64,000 nt of DNA from an uncultured Kiloniellaceae bacterium (GCA_947500035.1 CANMQP010000015.1:1-64000), one strand, 5' to 3'. Numbered from the stretch's first letter, positions 43,576-52,077 are shown. Translations and numbers: made by a program. The notes: generated from the letters alone by a model not told the origin.

Positions 43576-43732
43576 CGCCGCTGTTCCGGAAAGCGGGCCG
43601 TGCTTTATCGATGGCCCGCCAGACATCGCGCCGGGTCAGGCCGTCGCGCTGCAGCAGCAGATCCACGATCGGATCCTCAAAAAAGGTCTCGAGAGTTGGT
43701 TCTTCGCCCTGTGCGCTCCAACTGCGGTTCAT
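43499..43732 (-). CDS. Small conserved hypothetical protein (77 aa)
   Basis: 77 residues, MNRSWSAQGEEPTLETFFED, then PIVDLLLQRDGLTRRDVWRAIDKAR. The ExxLExFxxDPIVxLLxxRDGxTxxDxWRxI pattern recurs in small proteins of other alphaproteobacteria. The ATG at 43732 follows AGGAAG. Its C-terminal 25 codons are antisense to the end of the isochorismatase-like gene, an uncommon convergent overlap. Role unknown. Confidence 0.65.
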   Translation of the reverse strand: MNRSWSAQGEEPTLETFFEDPIVDLLLQRDGLTRRDVWRAIDKARPAFRNSGVTTPPCSTLPQSRHTSLAKPSCHYL

Positions 43733-44008
43733 ACTCTGCTTCCTAGCTTTCCTGGTTTCTTCTCTGCTCAAGATGTAGGCATCGAACGCGACGAAACATC
43801 ACCTCAGATGGTGATCGTTTTGTGGCAGTTTCTGGAAGCTTTGAAGTCCGCCGGCACACTCACATCTATCTGAAGAAACTGATAGATCGGCAATCCCTAA
43901 CAAATGGTTAACGCATTGGAGGCTTGCGGGAATGACCTGGTTGAATAGGGAGTTAAGTTATAAAAATCCTGGATTGAACAGCGGGCACGGAACCGCCGGA
44001 AAAGGCCG

Positions 44009-44968
44009 TTAGTTCGCGCCTTCGGCGAGGTAGGCGATGATGTTATCGATGTCTTTCTGTTTTTTCAGTTTCGCGACCATTTTGGTCCCGGGAAGATACT
44101 TCTTCGGGTCCTTAAGGAATTCACCCAGAGTTTCTGGCGTCCAGACAATCGCCGTCGAGGACATAGCCTCGGAATAGCGGTAGTCCTTGATACTGCCCGC
44201 GGCCCGGCCGATCACGCCGACCAGGTGCGGGCCGACCTTGTTCTTCTCGCTTTTGACCTCATGACAGGCCGCGCAACGGCGAAAGGCTTTCGCCCCCGCC
44301 GCAGCATCGCCGGTGATCGCGGCCGCGACCGCGGAGACTTTGAGTCCCGCGGGCACGACGGCGGGGGAAAGCCCCGCACTCTTCTCGTCGGCAGTGAACA
44401 CCAGGCGGATCGAAATCGGTGCCGCCTGCGCGATCGAACTCAGCTCCGCCGCCTGGCGCAGCTTCTCGACACCCTCGGTCAGATTGAAATCCGCGGTATC
44501 GAGCATCAGCAGTTCGTCGCTGGTCACCAGGACCTTGCCGTCGCTCAGGCGGGCCACGAAGAGGCTGGCATCGATATCGCTGCTCTGGCCGGCCAGCGAG
44601 AGCGTCGCCGTCACATCCATGGAGAGGGTTTCGCCAGGCTTCAGCGCCTGCAGCTTGCTCATATCAAGCTGGGTGGAGATGACCGCTTTGGGAAAATTGA
44701 CCGAGTCGAAGACCCATTTGAGCATGCGTTCGTTGCGGATGTCTATCCAGGTCTCGACGCTGGCGACATCGATCTCGATTTTGACCGCACCGTCGGCGGC
44801 GACCTCTCCGCTGACCTCGCCGAAGTGATGCACTTCGCCGATTGTGCCCTTCTTGATAGACCCGAAGGAGACCTTCGATTCGCCGGAAGACAGACTCCAG
44901 CTCTCCGCCTGCGCCGTCCCCGTAAGGACCGCCAGGGCAAAAACCGCACTCGCAATGGCTTTAACCAT
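44009..44968 (-). CDS. YceI-domain/cytochrome c fusion protein
   Basis: 319 residues. Signal peptide (MVKAIASAVFALAVLTGTAQ), YceI-like lipocalin domain about 22-195 (WSLSSGESKVSFGSIKKGTI, MLKWVFDSVNFPKAVISTQL), then a class I cytochrome c domain about 215-319 with haem site C232-A-A-C-H236 and axial Met at 297 (GTKMV). YceI proteins bind isoprenoid lipids, so this may couple a quinone-like ligand to c-type haem in the periplasm; that link is inference. Confidence 0.85.
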   Translation of the reverse strand: MVKAIASAVFALAVLTGTAQAESWSLSSGESKVSFGSIKKGTIGEVHHFGEVSGEVAADGAVKIEIDVASVETWIDIRNERMLKWVFDSVNFPKAVISTQLDMSKLQALKPGETLSMDVTATLSLAGQSSDIDASLFVARLSDGKVLVTSDELLMLDTADFNLTEGVEKLRQAAELSSIAQAAPISIRLVFTADEKSAGLSPAVVPAGLKVSAVAAAITGDAAAGAKAFRRCAACHEVKSEKNKVGPHLVGVIGRAAGSIKDYRYSEAMSSTAIVWTPETLGEFLKDPKKYLPGTKMVAKLKKQKDIDNIIAYLAEGAN

Positions 44969-45104
44969 GTTCCTGTTTCCTCTCTGTCCAGCCCCCTTGA
45001 ACGGCCGACAGCAGAGACGAAACGCCTGCCGTCGAAACCGGGAGCAGTTATCGATTTACAGGACGCCAACACACCAGATGGTGTTTTATTCGATTTTTTT
45101 TGAG

Positions 45105-45142
45105 AAAAATGCCGTGGCGGCTGACTTTCCGGCTGCCACGGC
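45105..45142 (-). terminator. Rho-independent terminator of the cupredoxin-like gene
   Basis: Stem GCCGTGGCGGC / GCTGCCACGGC (one G-U or mismatch) with a 10-base loop; the minus strand then reads ATTTTTCTC. It follows the stop at 45168 by 26 bp. Confidence 0.75.
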
Positions 45143-45167
45143 CCTCGACAAGGCTTCTGTTCCGGCC

Positions 45168-45713
45168 TCAGCCCTTAACCTGAAGCTTGTAATCAGGTGT
45201 CGGATTGAGCGGACAGGAGAAGACGTAATCGCCCTCTTCCAGCGTGATCTCGTAATCCGCGGTTTGCCCCTCGGTCAGACCGCCCCCGGATACGCTCGGA
45301 AGCATGGCGCGGTTCGCAAGCCCGTCCCCGCGCAGCCAGAAGCCCAGGGTGTAGGGGACATTCTTGTTGGAGACCCGGAAGATGTATTTTCCCGGCTTCA
45401 GGGTCATTTTCTCCGAGTTCGCAAGCCGTTCGGCTCCGGAAGCGTCGTTGATTTTCATACAATCCGCCCGCTCGGTCGAGGTATAGCCGTGGTCGGCCCC
45501 TTCCGTCTCCAAAAACTGACAGGGCGTCTGAGTCAGTACGATCACGGTCGCATCACTTGACGCCTGCAGTTCGCTGCTCAGCGAAAACGCGCTTACGGTC
45601 ACAGCGGCGGCAGCAAAAGCCGCAGCAATCCCGTGGCGGGCCCTGTGGCGGGCCCTGTGGCTGGCCCCTTGGCTGGCCTTGGATGCAGGTGTGTCGATGG
45701 AAGGCTTTTTCAT
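45168..45713 (-). CDS. Cupredoxin-like periplasmic protein
   Basis: 181 residues. After an unusual Ser/Ala/Arg-rich head with ASHRARHRARHG and a hydrophobic signal region (IAAAFAAAAVTVSAFSL), the domain shows strands of a cupredoxin (MTLKPGKYIFRVSNKNVPYT) and a C-terminal GDYVFSCPLNPTPDYKLQV, where Cys and nearby residues sit in the blue-copper loop position; the usual His-rich ligands are not all present, so copper binding is uncertain. The ATG at 45713 follows CTGGAGA. The FNR box upstream of hemN could serve this gene too. Confidence 0.65.
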   Translation of the reverse strand: MKKPSIDTPASKASQGASHRARHRARHGIAAAFAAAAVTVSAFSLSSELQASSDATVIVLTQTPCQFLETEGADHGYTSTERADCMKINDASGAERLANSEKMTLKPGKYIFRVSNKNVPYTLGFWLRGDGLANRAMLPSVSGGGLTEGQTADYEITLEEGDYVFSCPLNPTPDYKLQVKG

Positions 45714-45897
45714 AAGAGTATCTCCAGAATAACAGTGGCCCAGCCCATCTGATGGGACGGTCGGAGGGATGGACATCGCTGGGAAAGGAGCCCGAAACAG
45801 ATAAAATTTATGAAGAAAAAAGCTAAAAATCCCTTTAAGGCCGCCTTCTAGCCCAAGTAGTGGCCATATCAAAAACCTGTGAAGAAGCAGATTTCAG

Positions 45898-45911
45898 TTG
45901 ATCGAAATCAA
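45898..45911. promoter_or_regulatory. FNR/FixK-type box between the cupredoxin-like gene and hemN
   Basis: TTGATCGAAATCAA, a perfect TTGAT-N4-ATCAA site. It ends 34 bp before the hemN ATG. With the box at -41.5, the start site would fall on the ATG itself and TAGCTT (45934-45939) would be at -10. Confidence 0.85.
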
Positions 45912-45945
45912 GGCGACAAGCTTGCAGTCCTCCTAGCTTCACGCC

Positions 45946-47295
45946 ATGGATAAGACCCTCGCCAAATATCGCGACGCCCGGCTACCGCGCTACACAAGCT
46001 ATCCGACCGCGCCGCATTTCACACCTGACGTCACCTCTGAGGACTACGCTGCATGGCTGGGGGCCATCGGACCGGATCAGAAACTCTCGCTCTATCTGCA
46101 TGTCCCCTTCTGCAGTCAGATGTGCTGGTACTGCGGCTGTCATACCAAAGTGGTCAATAGCTACGCCCCGGTCGCGAACTATGTAAAGCTGCTGCGCAAG
46201 GAGATCGAGCTGGTCGCCGCGGCCCTGCCTGAGCGCCGCCGGGTCGGCCACATTCATTGGGGCGGGGGCACGCCAAATCTGCTGTCGGACGAGGATTTCA
46301 CGGGCCTGATGGACTTACTGCGCGCGCGTTTCGATTTTGCGCCGGACGCGGAAGTCGCGGTCGAGGTGGATCCGCGCAGGCTCGGCAAGACCCAAGCCAA
46401 AGCCCTCGCCGCGGCCGGGGTCAACCGGGCCAGCCTGGGGGTGCAGGACTTCAACAAGGAGGTCCAGGAAGCGATTAACCGGGTTCAACCCTTCGAAATG
46501 GTCGAAAAATGCGTGGCCGACCTGCGCGCCGCGGGCATTCCCTCGATCAATTTCGACCTGCTCTACGGCCTTCCAAGCCAGGACCTGAGCAAGCTGGAAC
46601 GCAATCTGCGCCTGAGCACCGCACTCAGGCCAGACCGCATTGCCCTGTTCGGCTATGCCCATGTGCCCTGGATGAAAAAGCATCAGCAGTTGATCGATGA
46701 AGCGGCGCTGCCGGACGGCCCCGCGCGTGTGAAACAGGCGGGCTTTACCTCCAAGATGCTGAGCTGGCTCGGTTACACGCAGATCGGCCTGGATCACTTC
46801 GCCTTGCCGGAAGATCCCATGGCCAAGGCGCTCGCCACGGGCGGACTGCGCCGTAACTTCCAAGGCTATACCCTGGATGATGCGGACGTCCTGATCGGCT
46901 TGGGCGTCTCCGCAATCGGCAGTCTGCCTTTGGGCTATATCCAGAACAGCCCGGATTTCGTCGCCTACGCCAAGGCCGTTCGGGAGGGGAAATTCGCCGT
47001 CGCGCGAGGCCGGGAGCTCAGCGATGACGACCGCCTGCGCCGCCGGGCCATTGAAGAGCTCATGTGCCAGGGTGAACTCGACATCTCAGCACTCTGCGAC
47101 GCAGGGCAGGTGGACAGTGGGGCCTTCGACAAGGAACTGAGCGACCTGGAGCCTCTGATCACAGACGGACTTGTCGAATTGGCAGACCAGAAAATCACCG
47201 TGACGGAACGCGGCCAGCCCCTGGTCCGCGCCGTGTGCGCCATCTTCGACAGCTACCTGGAGCATGGCGAAACACGGCACTCACGGGCGATATGA
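45946..47295 (+). CDS. hemN: Oxygen-independent coproporphyrinogen III dehydrogenase
   Basis: 449 residues. The radical-SAM motif C56-x3-C60-x2-C63 (CSQMCWYCGC), RYTSYPTAPHF at the N-terminus and IHWGGGTPNLLSDEDFTGLM are HemN signatures, and GVQDFNKEVQEAINRVQPFE completes the SAM-binding region. It oxidises coproporphyrinogen III to protoporphyrinogen IX without oxygen, supplying haem under microaerobic growth. The start at 45946 has no Shine-Dalgarno site. The FNR box upstream suggests FnrL control. Confidence 0.95.
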   Translation: MDKTLAKYRDARLPRYTSYPTAPHFTPDVTSEDYAAWLGAIGPDQKLSLYLHVPFCSQMCWYCGCHTKVVNSYAPVANYVKLLRKEIELVAAALPERRRVGHIHWGGGTPNLLSDEDFTGLMDLLRARFDFAPDAEVAVEVDPRRLGKTQAKALAAAGVNRASLGVQDFNKEVQEAINRVQPFEMVEKCVADLRAAGIPSINFDLLYGLPSQDLSKLERNLRLSTALRPDRIALFGYAHVPWMKKHQQLIDEAALPDGPARVKQAGFTSKMLSWLGYTQIGLDHFALPEDPMAKALATGGLRRNFQGYTLDDADVLIGLGVSAIGSLPLGYIQNSPDFVAYAKAVREGKFAVARGRELSDDDRLRRRAIEELMCQGELDISALCDAGQVDSGAFDKELSDLEPLITDGLVELADQKITVTERGQPLVRAVCAIFDSYLEHGETRHSRAI

Positions 47296-47310
47296 GGCCT
47301 GCTAGCGGCG

Positions 47311-47541
47311 CTATTTTCCGCGGCGGTTTGCGCGCGCCTTGCGGAGCTTGACGACGGCAAAGGCACCAAGCGCGATGGCGAGCAACACCCCGCCGGCGTG
47401 AAACGGTTCCTGAGCGAAATGGGCAATAAAGCCGCTCAGGTCGAAACCGCTGTGGTCGCCCGGATGGGCGGCAAGCGGTCCCGCCGCGAACAGCGTGACG
47501 GCGGCGGCAGCGCCGGAAAGCGTAAAGCTCTTAGTGATCAT
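47311..47541 (-). CDS. Small HupE-like membrane protein
   Basis: 76 residues: N-terminal signal-like helix MITKSFTLSGAAAAVTLFAA, AHPGDHSGFDLSGFIAHFAQ, one membrane helix HAGGVLLAIALGAFAVVKL and a basic tail. The HPGDH motif and layout recall HupE/UreJ-type proteins and the small proteins encoded beside urease or nickel genes. The ATG at 47541 overlaps the end of the His-rich gene by 11 bases. A role in nickel or cobalt handling is inferred from this context. Confidence 0.65.
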   Translation of the reverse strand: MITKSFTLSGAAAAVTLFAAGPLAAHPGDHSGFDLSGFIAHFAQEPFHAGGVLLAIALGAFAVVKLRKARANRRGK

Positions 47542-48049
47542 GGGTCTCTCCCTGCAGTGAAGTTTCAACGCGTTCAGCCAGCATCGACAGAAGGTCGATG
47601 TCCGTCCGCTCGCTCAGCGATACGTAGGTAAAAGTCATGCTTTCCCGGCTGTCAATCATCTTGCCGGGAAACGGCATATAAAGCAGTTCGCGCGACGCGA
47701 AGGCCGGCGAGGCCGTGCCGATCTGCCAGTTGGCGACAATGGCGGCATCGACCAGATACATGATCAGGCCGTCGGACCCCTTGCGCTGGAAGGGCACGCC
47801 GGCGAGGCGCAGATAGCTGGTCTTGTCCTCGGCACTTCGGAATCCCTCCAGGAAGCTGGTCGCCAGGACTTTGACTTCCTCCGCCCGTTCCTTGGCCGAC
47901 TGGCCGTGCACATGACTGTGCAGGTGTTCCGTGCCTTCGTGCCTGTGATTATGTCCCGGGCCAGGATGGCTGTGATCCTGTGAATGCTCATGCCCGTTTC
48001 CATGATCGTGCGGATGGCTGTGCGCATGCATGCTGCCAAGTTTGGTCAT
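47531..48049 (-). CDS. Histidine-rich protein, putative metallochaperone
   Basis: 172 residues. 16 of the residues between 8 and 48 are His (MHAHSHPHDHGNGHEHSQ onward), followed by a compact domain (KVLATSFLEGFRSAEDKTSY; YLVDAAIVANWQIGTASPAF) and an HDH C-terminus. Poly-His heads of this kind occur in nickel chaperones such as HypB and UreE, but the rest matches neither. It begins one base after the ureohydrolase stop. A role in nickel delivery to that enzyme is inferred. Confidence 0.7.
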   Translation of the reverse strand: MTKLGSMHAHSHPHDHGNGHEHSQDHSHPGPGHNHRHEGTEHLHSHVHGQSAKERAEEVKVLATSFLEGFRSAEDKTSYLRLAGVPFQRKGSDGLIMYLVDAAIVANWQIGTASPAFASRELLYMPFPGKMIDSRESMTFTYVSLSERTDIDLLSMLAERVETSLQGETHDH

Positions 48050-48050
48050 G

Positions 48051-49307
48051 TCACGCGACCTCCGGACCGGCGGGAATAGTGACCGGCTTGTCGATCAGGC
48101 CCTTGTGCGCGCCCATCTTGCCATGCGCCACCAGGGTGCCCAGCACGTCAACGATGACGCGGGTGGCCAGAAGCGCGGTAATGTCCGAGGTGTCGTAGGG
48201 CGGCGAGACCTCCACCACCTCGAGACCGCAGATCCCTTCCCGGGCAATCAGGGACACCAGCTCCAGCGCTTCGCGGGGCAGGAAGCCGCCGGGCTCGGGC
48301 CAGCCGGTGCCCGGAACGAACCCGGCATCGACACAATCGATGTCGAAAGAAAGGTAAACCGCGTCGGCATCCTTCCAGGCCAGCTCCAGCGCCCGGGCCG
48401 CGGTCTCGGCCAGGCCCATCTCCTCGACATCGCGCATGGTGAAGATGCTGGTGTTGCGCTTGCGTGCTTCCTCCACGCCTTCGCGCGGCACCTGCCAGCC
48501 GCCGATACCGATCTGTACCAGATTGACCGCAGGCACATTGGCCAGGTCCGTCGCATGGTACCAGGGCGTGGTATGCATGCGCTCGTCCAGGTCCTTTTCC
48601 TGGATGTCCACATGGCGGTCGAAATGCACGATCCCGATGCGCTTGGAGGTGCACTGCGCGATCCCCCGCACACAGGGAAAGCCGATGGAGTGATCGCCGC
48701 CGATGATGATCGGCAGTGCGCCGGACGAAGCCACATGGCTGACCGCGCGGGTTACCTGGTCGAAGGTCTTTTCGATATTGGCCGGAATGGTGAAGACATC
48801 ACCCACATCGCAGAGGGTCATCTGCTCACGCAGATCGACACCCATCTCGTAATTGTAGGGCGTGTAGAGCGCGGAGATCTTGCGCACGCCCTGGGGCCCG
48901 AAGCGCGTGCCGGGGCGATAGGTCGTGCCGCCGTCGAAAGGCACCCCCAGAATCGCGGCGTCGTAATTCCCGACCGCGGTCACGTCCTCGATGTAAGGCG
49001 CTTTCAGGAAGGTGTTGATGCCCGCGTAGTGGGGCAGCTCACCCCGGGCGAAAGTGGGGATGGACTTATCGGTCAGAGAGTCCGATCCGGTCAGGCCCAT
49101 GCGCAGTGCCCACTGCTTCTCTTTTTCCCAGGCGGCCGTCGGCAGGTCCTTCTCCTTCTGCACCGCCTTCCAGCCACGCAGCTGCAGCTTGTCGAAGTCC
49201 GGGTGGTGGTGGCGAACCGCAGCAGGGGGAAGTGAGAAGCAGGGGCCGCCAATCGGCCCGGCGGCCCGATGCGCGCGGCGGGTCTTGTCTCGAAATCTCT
49301 CGTACAT
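48051..49307 (-). CDS. gdmH: Ureohydrolase-family enzyme, probable guanidine hydrolase
   Basis: 418 residues, longer than agmatinase because of an N-terminal extension of about 100. Metal ligands are H206 (IIGGDHS), D230, H232 and D234 (HFDRHVDIQE; family-typical DAHxD has an R in place of A), and D322, D324 (LSFDIDCVD), with the VPGTGWPEPGG loop. Agmatinase, arginase and guanidine hydrolase share this fold. The riboswitch and the transporter of the same operon both point to guanidine, so guanidine hydrolase (guanidine to urea and ammonia, nickel-dependent) is favoured. The start at 49307 precedes the extension MYERFRDKTRRAHRAAG. Confidence 0.8.
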   Translation of the reverse strand: MYERFRDKTRRAHRAAGPIGGPCFSLPPAAVRHHHPDFDKLQLRGWKAVQKEKDLPTAAWEKEKQWALRMGLTGSDSLTDKSIPTFARGELPHYAGINTFLKAPYIEDVTAVGNYDAAILGVPFDGGTTYRPGTRFGPQGVRKISALYTPYNYEMGVDLREQMTLCDVGDVFTIPANIEKTFDQVTRAVSHVASSGALPIIIGGDHSIGFPCVRGIAQCTSKRIGIVHFDRHVDIQEKDLDERMHTTPWYHATDLANVPAVNLVQIGIGGWQVPREGVEEARKRNTSIFTMRDVEEMGLAETAARALELAWKDADAVYLSFDIDCVDAGFVPGTGWPEPGGFLPREALELVSLIAREGICGLEVVEVSPPYDTSDITALLATRVIVDVLGTLVAHGKMGAHKGLIDKPVTIPAGPEVA

Positions 49308-49326
49308 GGGAAGGGAGTCCTCTGTT

Positions 49327-50124
49327 TTACGGGTGTGGTCGTGAAGGGAGCAGTTCGTCCAGGGAGGGACGCGTGCTCTCCTGGTCGTTGGCCCGGTCAT
49401 TGGTGAGCGGAAGGTCATAGGTCACGGTCGCACCAAAGGCCTCGGGCGCATGGGGGTCGTGGCGCAGCTTGTCGAACACCAGCATGCGGGTGCCCAGTTT
49501 GAAGGCCTCGTTGATGTCATGGGTCACCATGAAGACGGTCATGGAGAGCTCTTCCCAGAGGCCCAGCAGCAGCTCATGCATGTCGGCCCGGATCCCGGGG
49601 TCCAGAGCGCCGAAAGGTTCGTCAAGCAACAGGATGTCGGGCTTCTTCAGGAGCGCCTGAGCAATGGCGAGCCGCTGCTGCATGCCGCCGGAGAGCTGCG
49701 CCGGATAGCGATGGCGGGCAGCGGTCAAACCGATCCGATCCAGAGTATCGCGCACTGCCTCGCGCGCGGCTTTGCGCGCCCCGCCGAACAGCCGGCCCGT
49801 CCAGCGGGCGGCCTCGAACTCGGAAGCCATGATCAGATTGTCTTCGACGCAGAGATGCGGGAAGACGGAATAGCGTTGAAAGACGATCCCCCGGTCTGGC
49901 GTGGGTTCCGGCGGCAAGGCGGTACCATTCAGCTCGATCGTACCGCGCGTCGGCGTTTCCTGAGACAGCAGCAGGCGCAGAAAAGTCGACTTCCCGCAGC
50001 CGGACGCTCCGACGATGGTACAGAAGGATCCCTGCTCCACCTCGAGATTGACTCTCTCCAGAACCAGGCAGGGGCCGTAGGACATGGAAAGATCCCGCAC
50101 CCGGATCTGAGCAGGCGCGCTCAC
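49327..50124 (-). CDS. ABC transporter ATP-binding protein (NitT/TauT type)
   Basis: 265 residues. Walker A GASGCGKST, Q-loop, signature LSGGMQQR, Walker B ILLLDEPFGALD and the H-loop HDINEAF are all present. It energises uptake through the permease encoded just upstream, whose stop it overlaps by four bases. Family membership matches importers of taurine, nitrate or the urea-carboxylase-region type. With the riboswitch, guanidine is the likely cargo. Confidence 0.9.
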   Translation of the reverse strand: MSAPAQIRVRDLSMSYGPCLVLERVNLEVEQGSFCTIVGASGCGKSTFLRLLLSQETPTRGTIELNGTALPPEPTPDRGIVFQRYSVFPHLCVEDNLIMASEFEAARWTGRLFGGARKAAREAVRDTLDRIGLTAARHRYPAQLSGGMQQRLAIAQALLKKPDILLLDEPFGALDPGIRADMHELLLGLWEELSMTVFMVTHDINEAFKLGTRMLVFDKLRHDPHAPEAFGATVTYDLPLTNDRANDQESTRPSLDELLPSRPHP

Positions 50125-50942
50125 AGACTATCCCCCTTCAGGTGATGCCAGGGGAAGGCCCGCTTGGAGAGCAGACGCAGCAGGCGATCGATGATAAAGG
50201 CGAGCAGCGTGATCCAGGCGACATAGGGCAGAATGACATCCATCGCGAGATAGCGGCGCACCAGGAAAATGCGGTAGCCGAGCCCCGAGGTGGAGGCGAT
50301 GGCCTCTGCGGAAACCAGGAAGATCCAGGCCGGCACGAGACCCAGCCTGAGCGCCGTGATCAGTTGCGGCAAAGTCTGTGGCAGGACGACCCGGGTGACC
50401 ATCTGCCAGACGGAGGCACCCAGAGTCTCCGCCTTGATGATCATTTCACGCGGAATGTCCATCACCGCCTGCGAGACGCCGCGCACCATCACCGGTGCGG
50501 TGCCGATCACGATCAACATGATCTTGGAAACCTCGCCCAGGCCGAAAATGATGAAGAGGATCGGCAGGATCGTGATGGGCGGGATCAGCGAAAAGGTCGC
50601 GACGAAGGGCGCCAGCCCGCTGCGGACATGGGCGACAAACCCAATGGAAATCCCGAGTATCAGGGCAATCGCCGTGGAGATCAGCATTCCGGACCCGAGC
50701 CGCCAGAGGCTGTCCCAGGTATCCAGCCACAGCAGATAATTGCCCGAACGCCGGTCCGCCTCAAAGGCCATGCGCATAAAGGCCGCGCCCATATCCGCAA
50801 GCGACGGCAGAAGCTTGTCCGCCGGGTTTTCCAGACGCCGGGTGTGGCTGGCCACCGCGTAGGCGATCAGCACCCCGAGGAAGGGGATCAGACCCAGCAG
50901 AAAGGCCGTCGGACGGCTCGGTTTTCGATTGGTGATGCGCAT
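50121..50942 (-). CDS. ABC transporter permease (NitT/TauT type)
   Basis: 273 residues with six predicted membrane helices and an ABC permease EAA loop (ETLGASVWQMVTRVVLPQTL). N-terminal ALLGLIPFLGVLIAYAVAS-like helix follows a basic start MRITNRKPSRPT. It lies 64 bp downstream of the binding-protein gene and overlaps the ATPase gene by four bases. Confidence 0.9.
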   Translation of the reverse strand: MRITNRKPSRPTAFLLGLIPFLGVLIAYAVASHTRRLENPADKLLPSLADMGAAFMRMAFEADRRSGNYLLWLDTWDSLWRLGSGMLISTAIALILGISIGFVAHVRSGLAPFVATFSLIPPITILPILFIIFGLGEVSKIMLIVIGTAPVMVRGVSQAVMDIPREMIIKAETLGASVWQMVTRVVLPQTLPQLITALRLGLVPAWIFLVSAEAIASTSGLGYRIFLVRRYLAMDVILPYVAWITLLAFIIDRLLRLLSKRAFPWHHLKGDSL

Positions 50943-51006
50943 GGCAGGGGTTCCCGCCTGCCCCGTCCGACCTCAAAAGAGGCGCGGAGGGGCAGAGCGA
51001 CCTTAC

Positions 51007-52077
51007 TTAGAGAGCACCATCTGCCGCCATCTGCATGTAGGTGCTGTCGAAGCGCAGCTTGACGTTGTTGGGATCGCCATACACAGAGCCGTCCGGGAAG
51101 GCGACACCGACGAATTCGGGACTGGGCGCGCCCTCGCCCAGAATGCCCTTATCGAACAGGAACTCGGCCACGAACTTCATGGTCTGGGGCAGTTCCTTCG
51201 ACTGATTGAAGGCCACCGCGTCCGCGGGCTTATAGAACATCTCGGTGGTGGCGAGCTGTGCATCGTACCCGGCCAGATCGGTGCCGGAAGCTTCGGCCAT
51301 CGCCGTGCGGGCGGCCTTGCCTTCCGGGCTATCGGACGCCATGAGCGCGGCAACTTCATACCAGGCGCCGGTCAGCGCTTTGCCGAAGGATGGGTTGGCG
51401 GCCAGGGTCTCGGTGTTGACCATCATGACATCAATGATCTCGCCGGGAATACCCGCGCTGTCGAAGACCTTGGTCGCGTTCTTCTGCGCTTCGATTTCCG
51501 ACAGCAGGGGATTCCAGGTCACCACGGAGGTCACGTCAGAGGTGCTGTAGGCGGCAATCATGTCCGCATCCGACGTATTGACGACAATCACATCCCGCTC
51601 CGACATGCCAACCGAGTCGAGCGCGCGGGCGAGCAGGTAGTGAGAGACCGAGAGTTCGACAAGATTTACATTCTGTCCCTTTATTTCCTGAAGCTTGCCT
51701 TTGTCTTTCAGGATGATCCCGTCGTTCCCGTTGGAATAGTCGCCGACAATCAGCGCCGTCGTATCGACGCCGCCTCCGGCCGGAATCGAGAGCGCATCCA
51801 TATTGGTCATGGAGCAGCCGTCGTAAGCGCCCGCGGTATACTGGTTGATGGATTCCACATAGTCGTTGATCTGCACGATCTCGACATCGATTCCGTACTT
51901 GTCCGCCCATTTCTTCATGATGCCGGAATCCTGCAGATACCCCCAGGGCATCCAACCCACGTAGATCGACCAGCAAACTTTGAACTCGGTTTTTTCGGCG
52001 GCCGTTGCGGCGGGCGGCGAGACCGTGAAAGTCAAGGCCGCGGCAAGACAGATCGCTTTGGTGAATGTCCGTAACAT
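51007..52077 (-). CDS. ABC transporter substrate-binding protein, urea-carboxylase-region type
   Basis: About 356 residues. Signal peptide MLRTFTKAICLAAALTFTVS, then FKVCWSIYVGWMPWGYLQDS, INDYVESINQYTAGAYDGCS, MTNMDALSIPAGGGVDTTAL and IVGDYSNGNDGIILK. I recognise this as the family once annotated as putative urea ABC transporter binding protein, found with guanidine carboxylase genes and guanidine-I riboswitches. The ATG at 52077 is 12 bases after AGGAG; ATG 52089 is directly abutting it. The riboswitch lies upstream. Confidence 0.88.
   Translation of the reverse strand: MLRTFTKAICLAAALTFTVSPPAATAAEKTEFKVCWSIYVGWMPWGYLQDSGIMKKWADKYGIDVEIVQINDYVESINQYTAGAYDGCSMTNMDALSIPAGGGVDTTALIVGDYSNGNDGIILKDKGKLQEIKGQNVNLVELSVSHYLLARALDSVGMSERDVIVVNTSDADMIAAYSTSDVTSVVTWNPLLSEIEAQKNATKVFDSAGIPGEIIDVMMVNTETLAANPSFGKALTGAWYEVAALMASDSPEGKAARTAMAEASGTDLAGYDAQLATTEMFYKPADAVAFNQSKELPQTMKFVAEFLFDKGILGEGAPSPEFVGVAFPDGSVYGDPNNVKLRFDSTYMQMAADGAL

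Noticed and set aside
48051-49307. Agmatinase (speB) as the name of the ureohydrolase
   Set aside because: Riboswitch, transporter type, N-terminal extension and DRHVD motif fit guanidine hydrolase better; no polyamine genes are adjacent.
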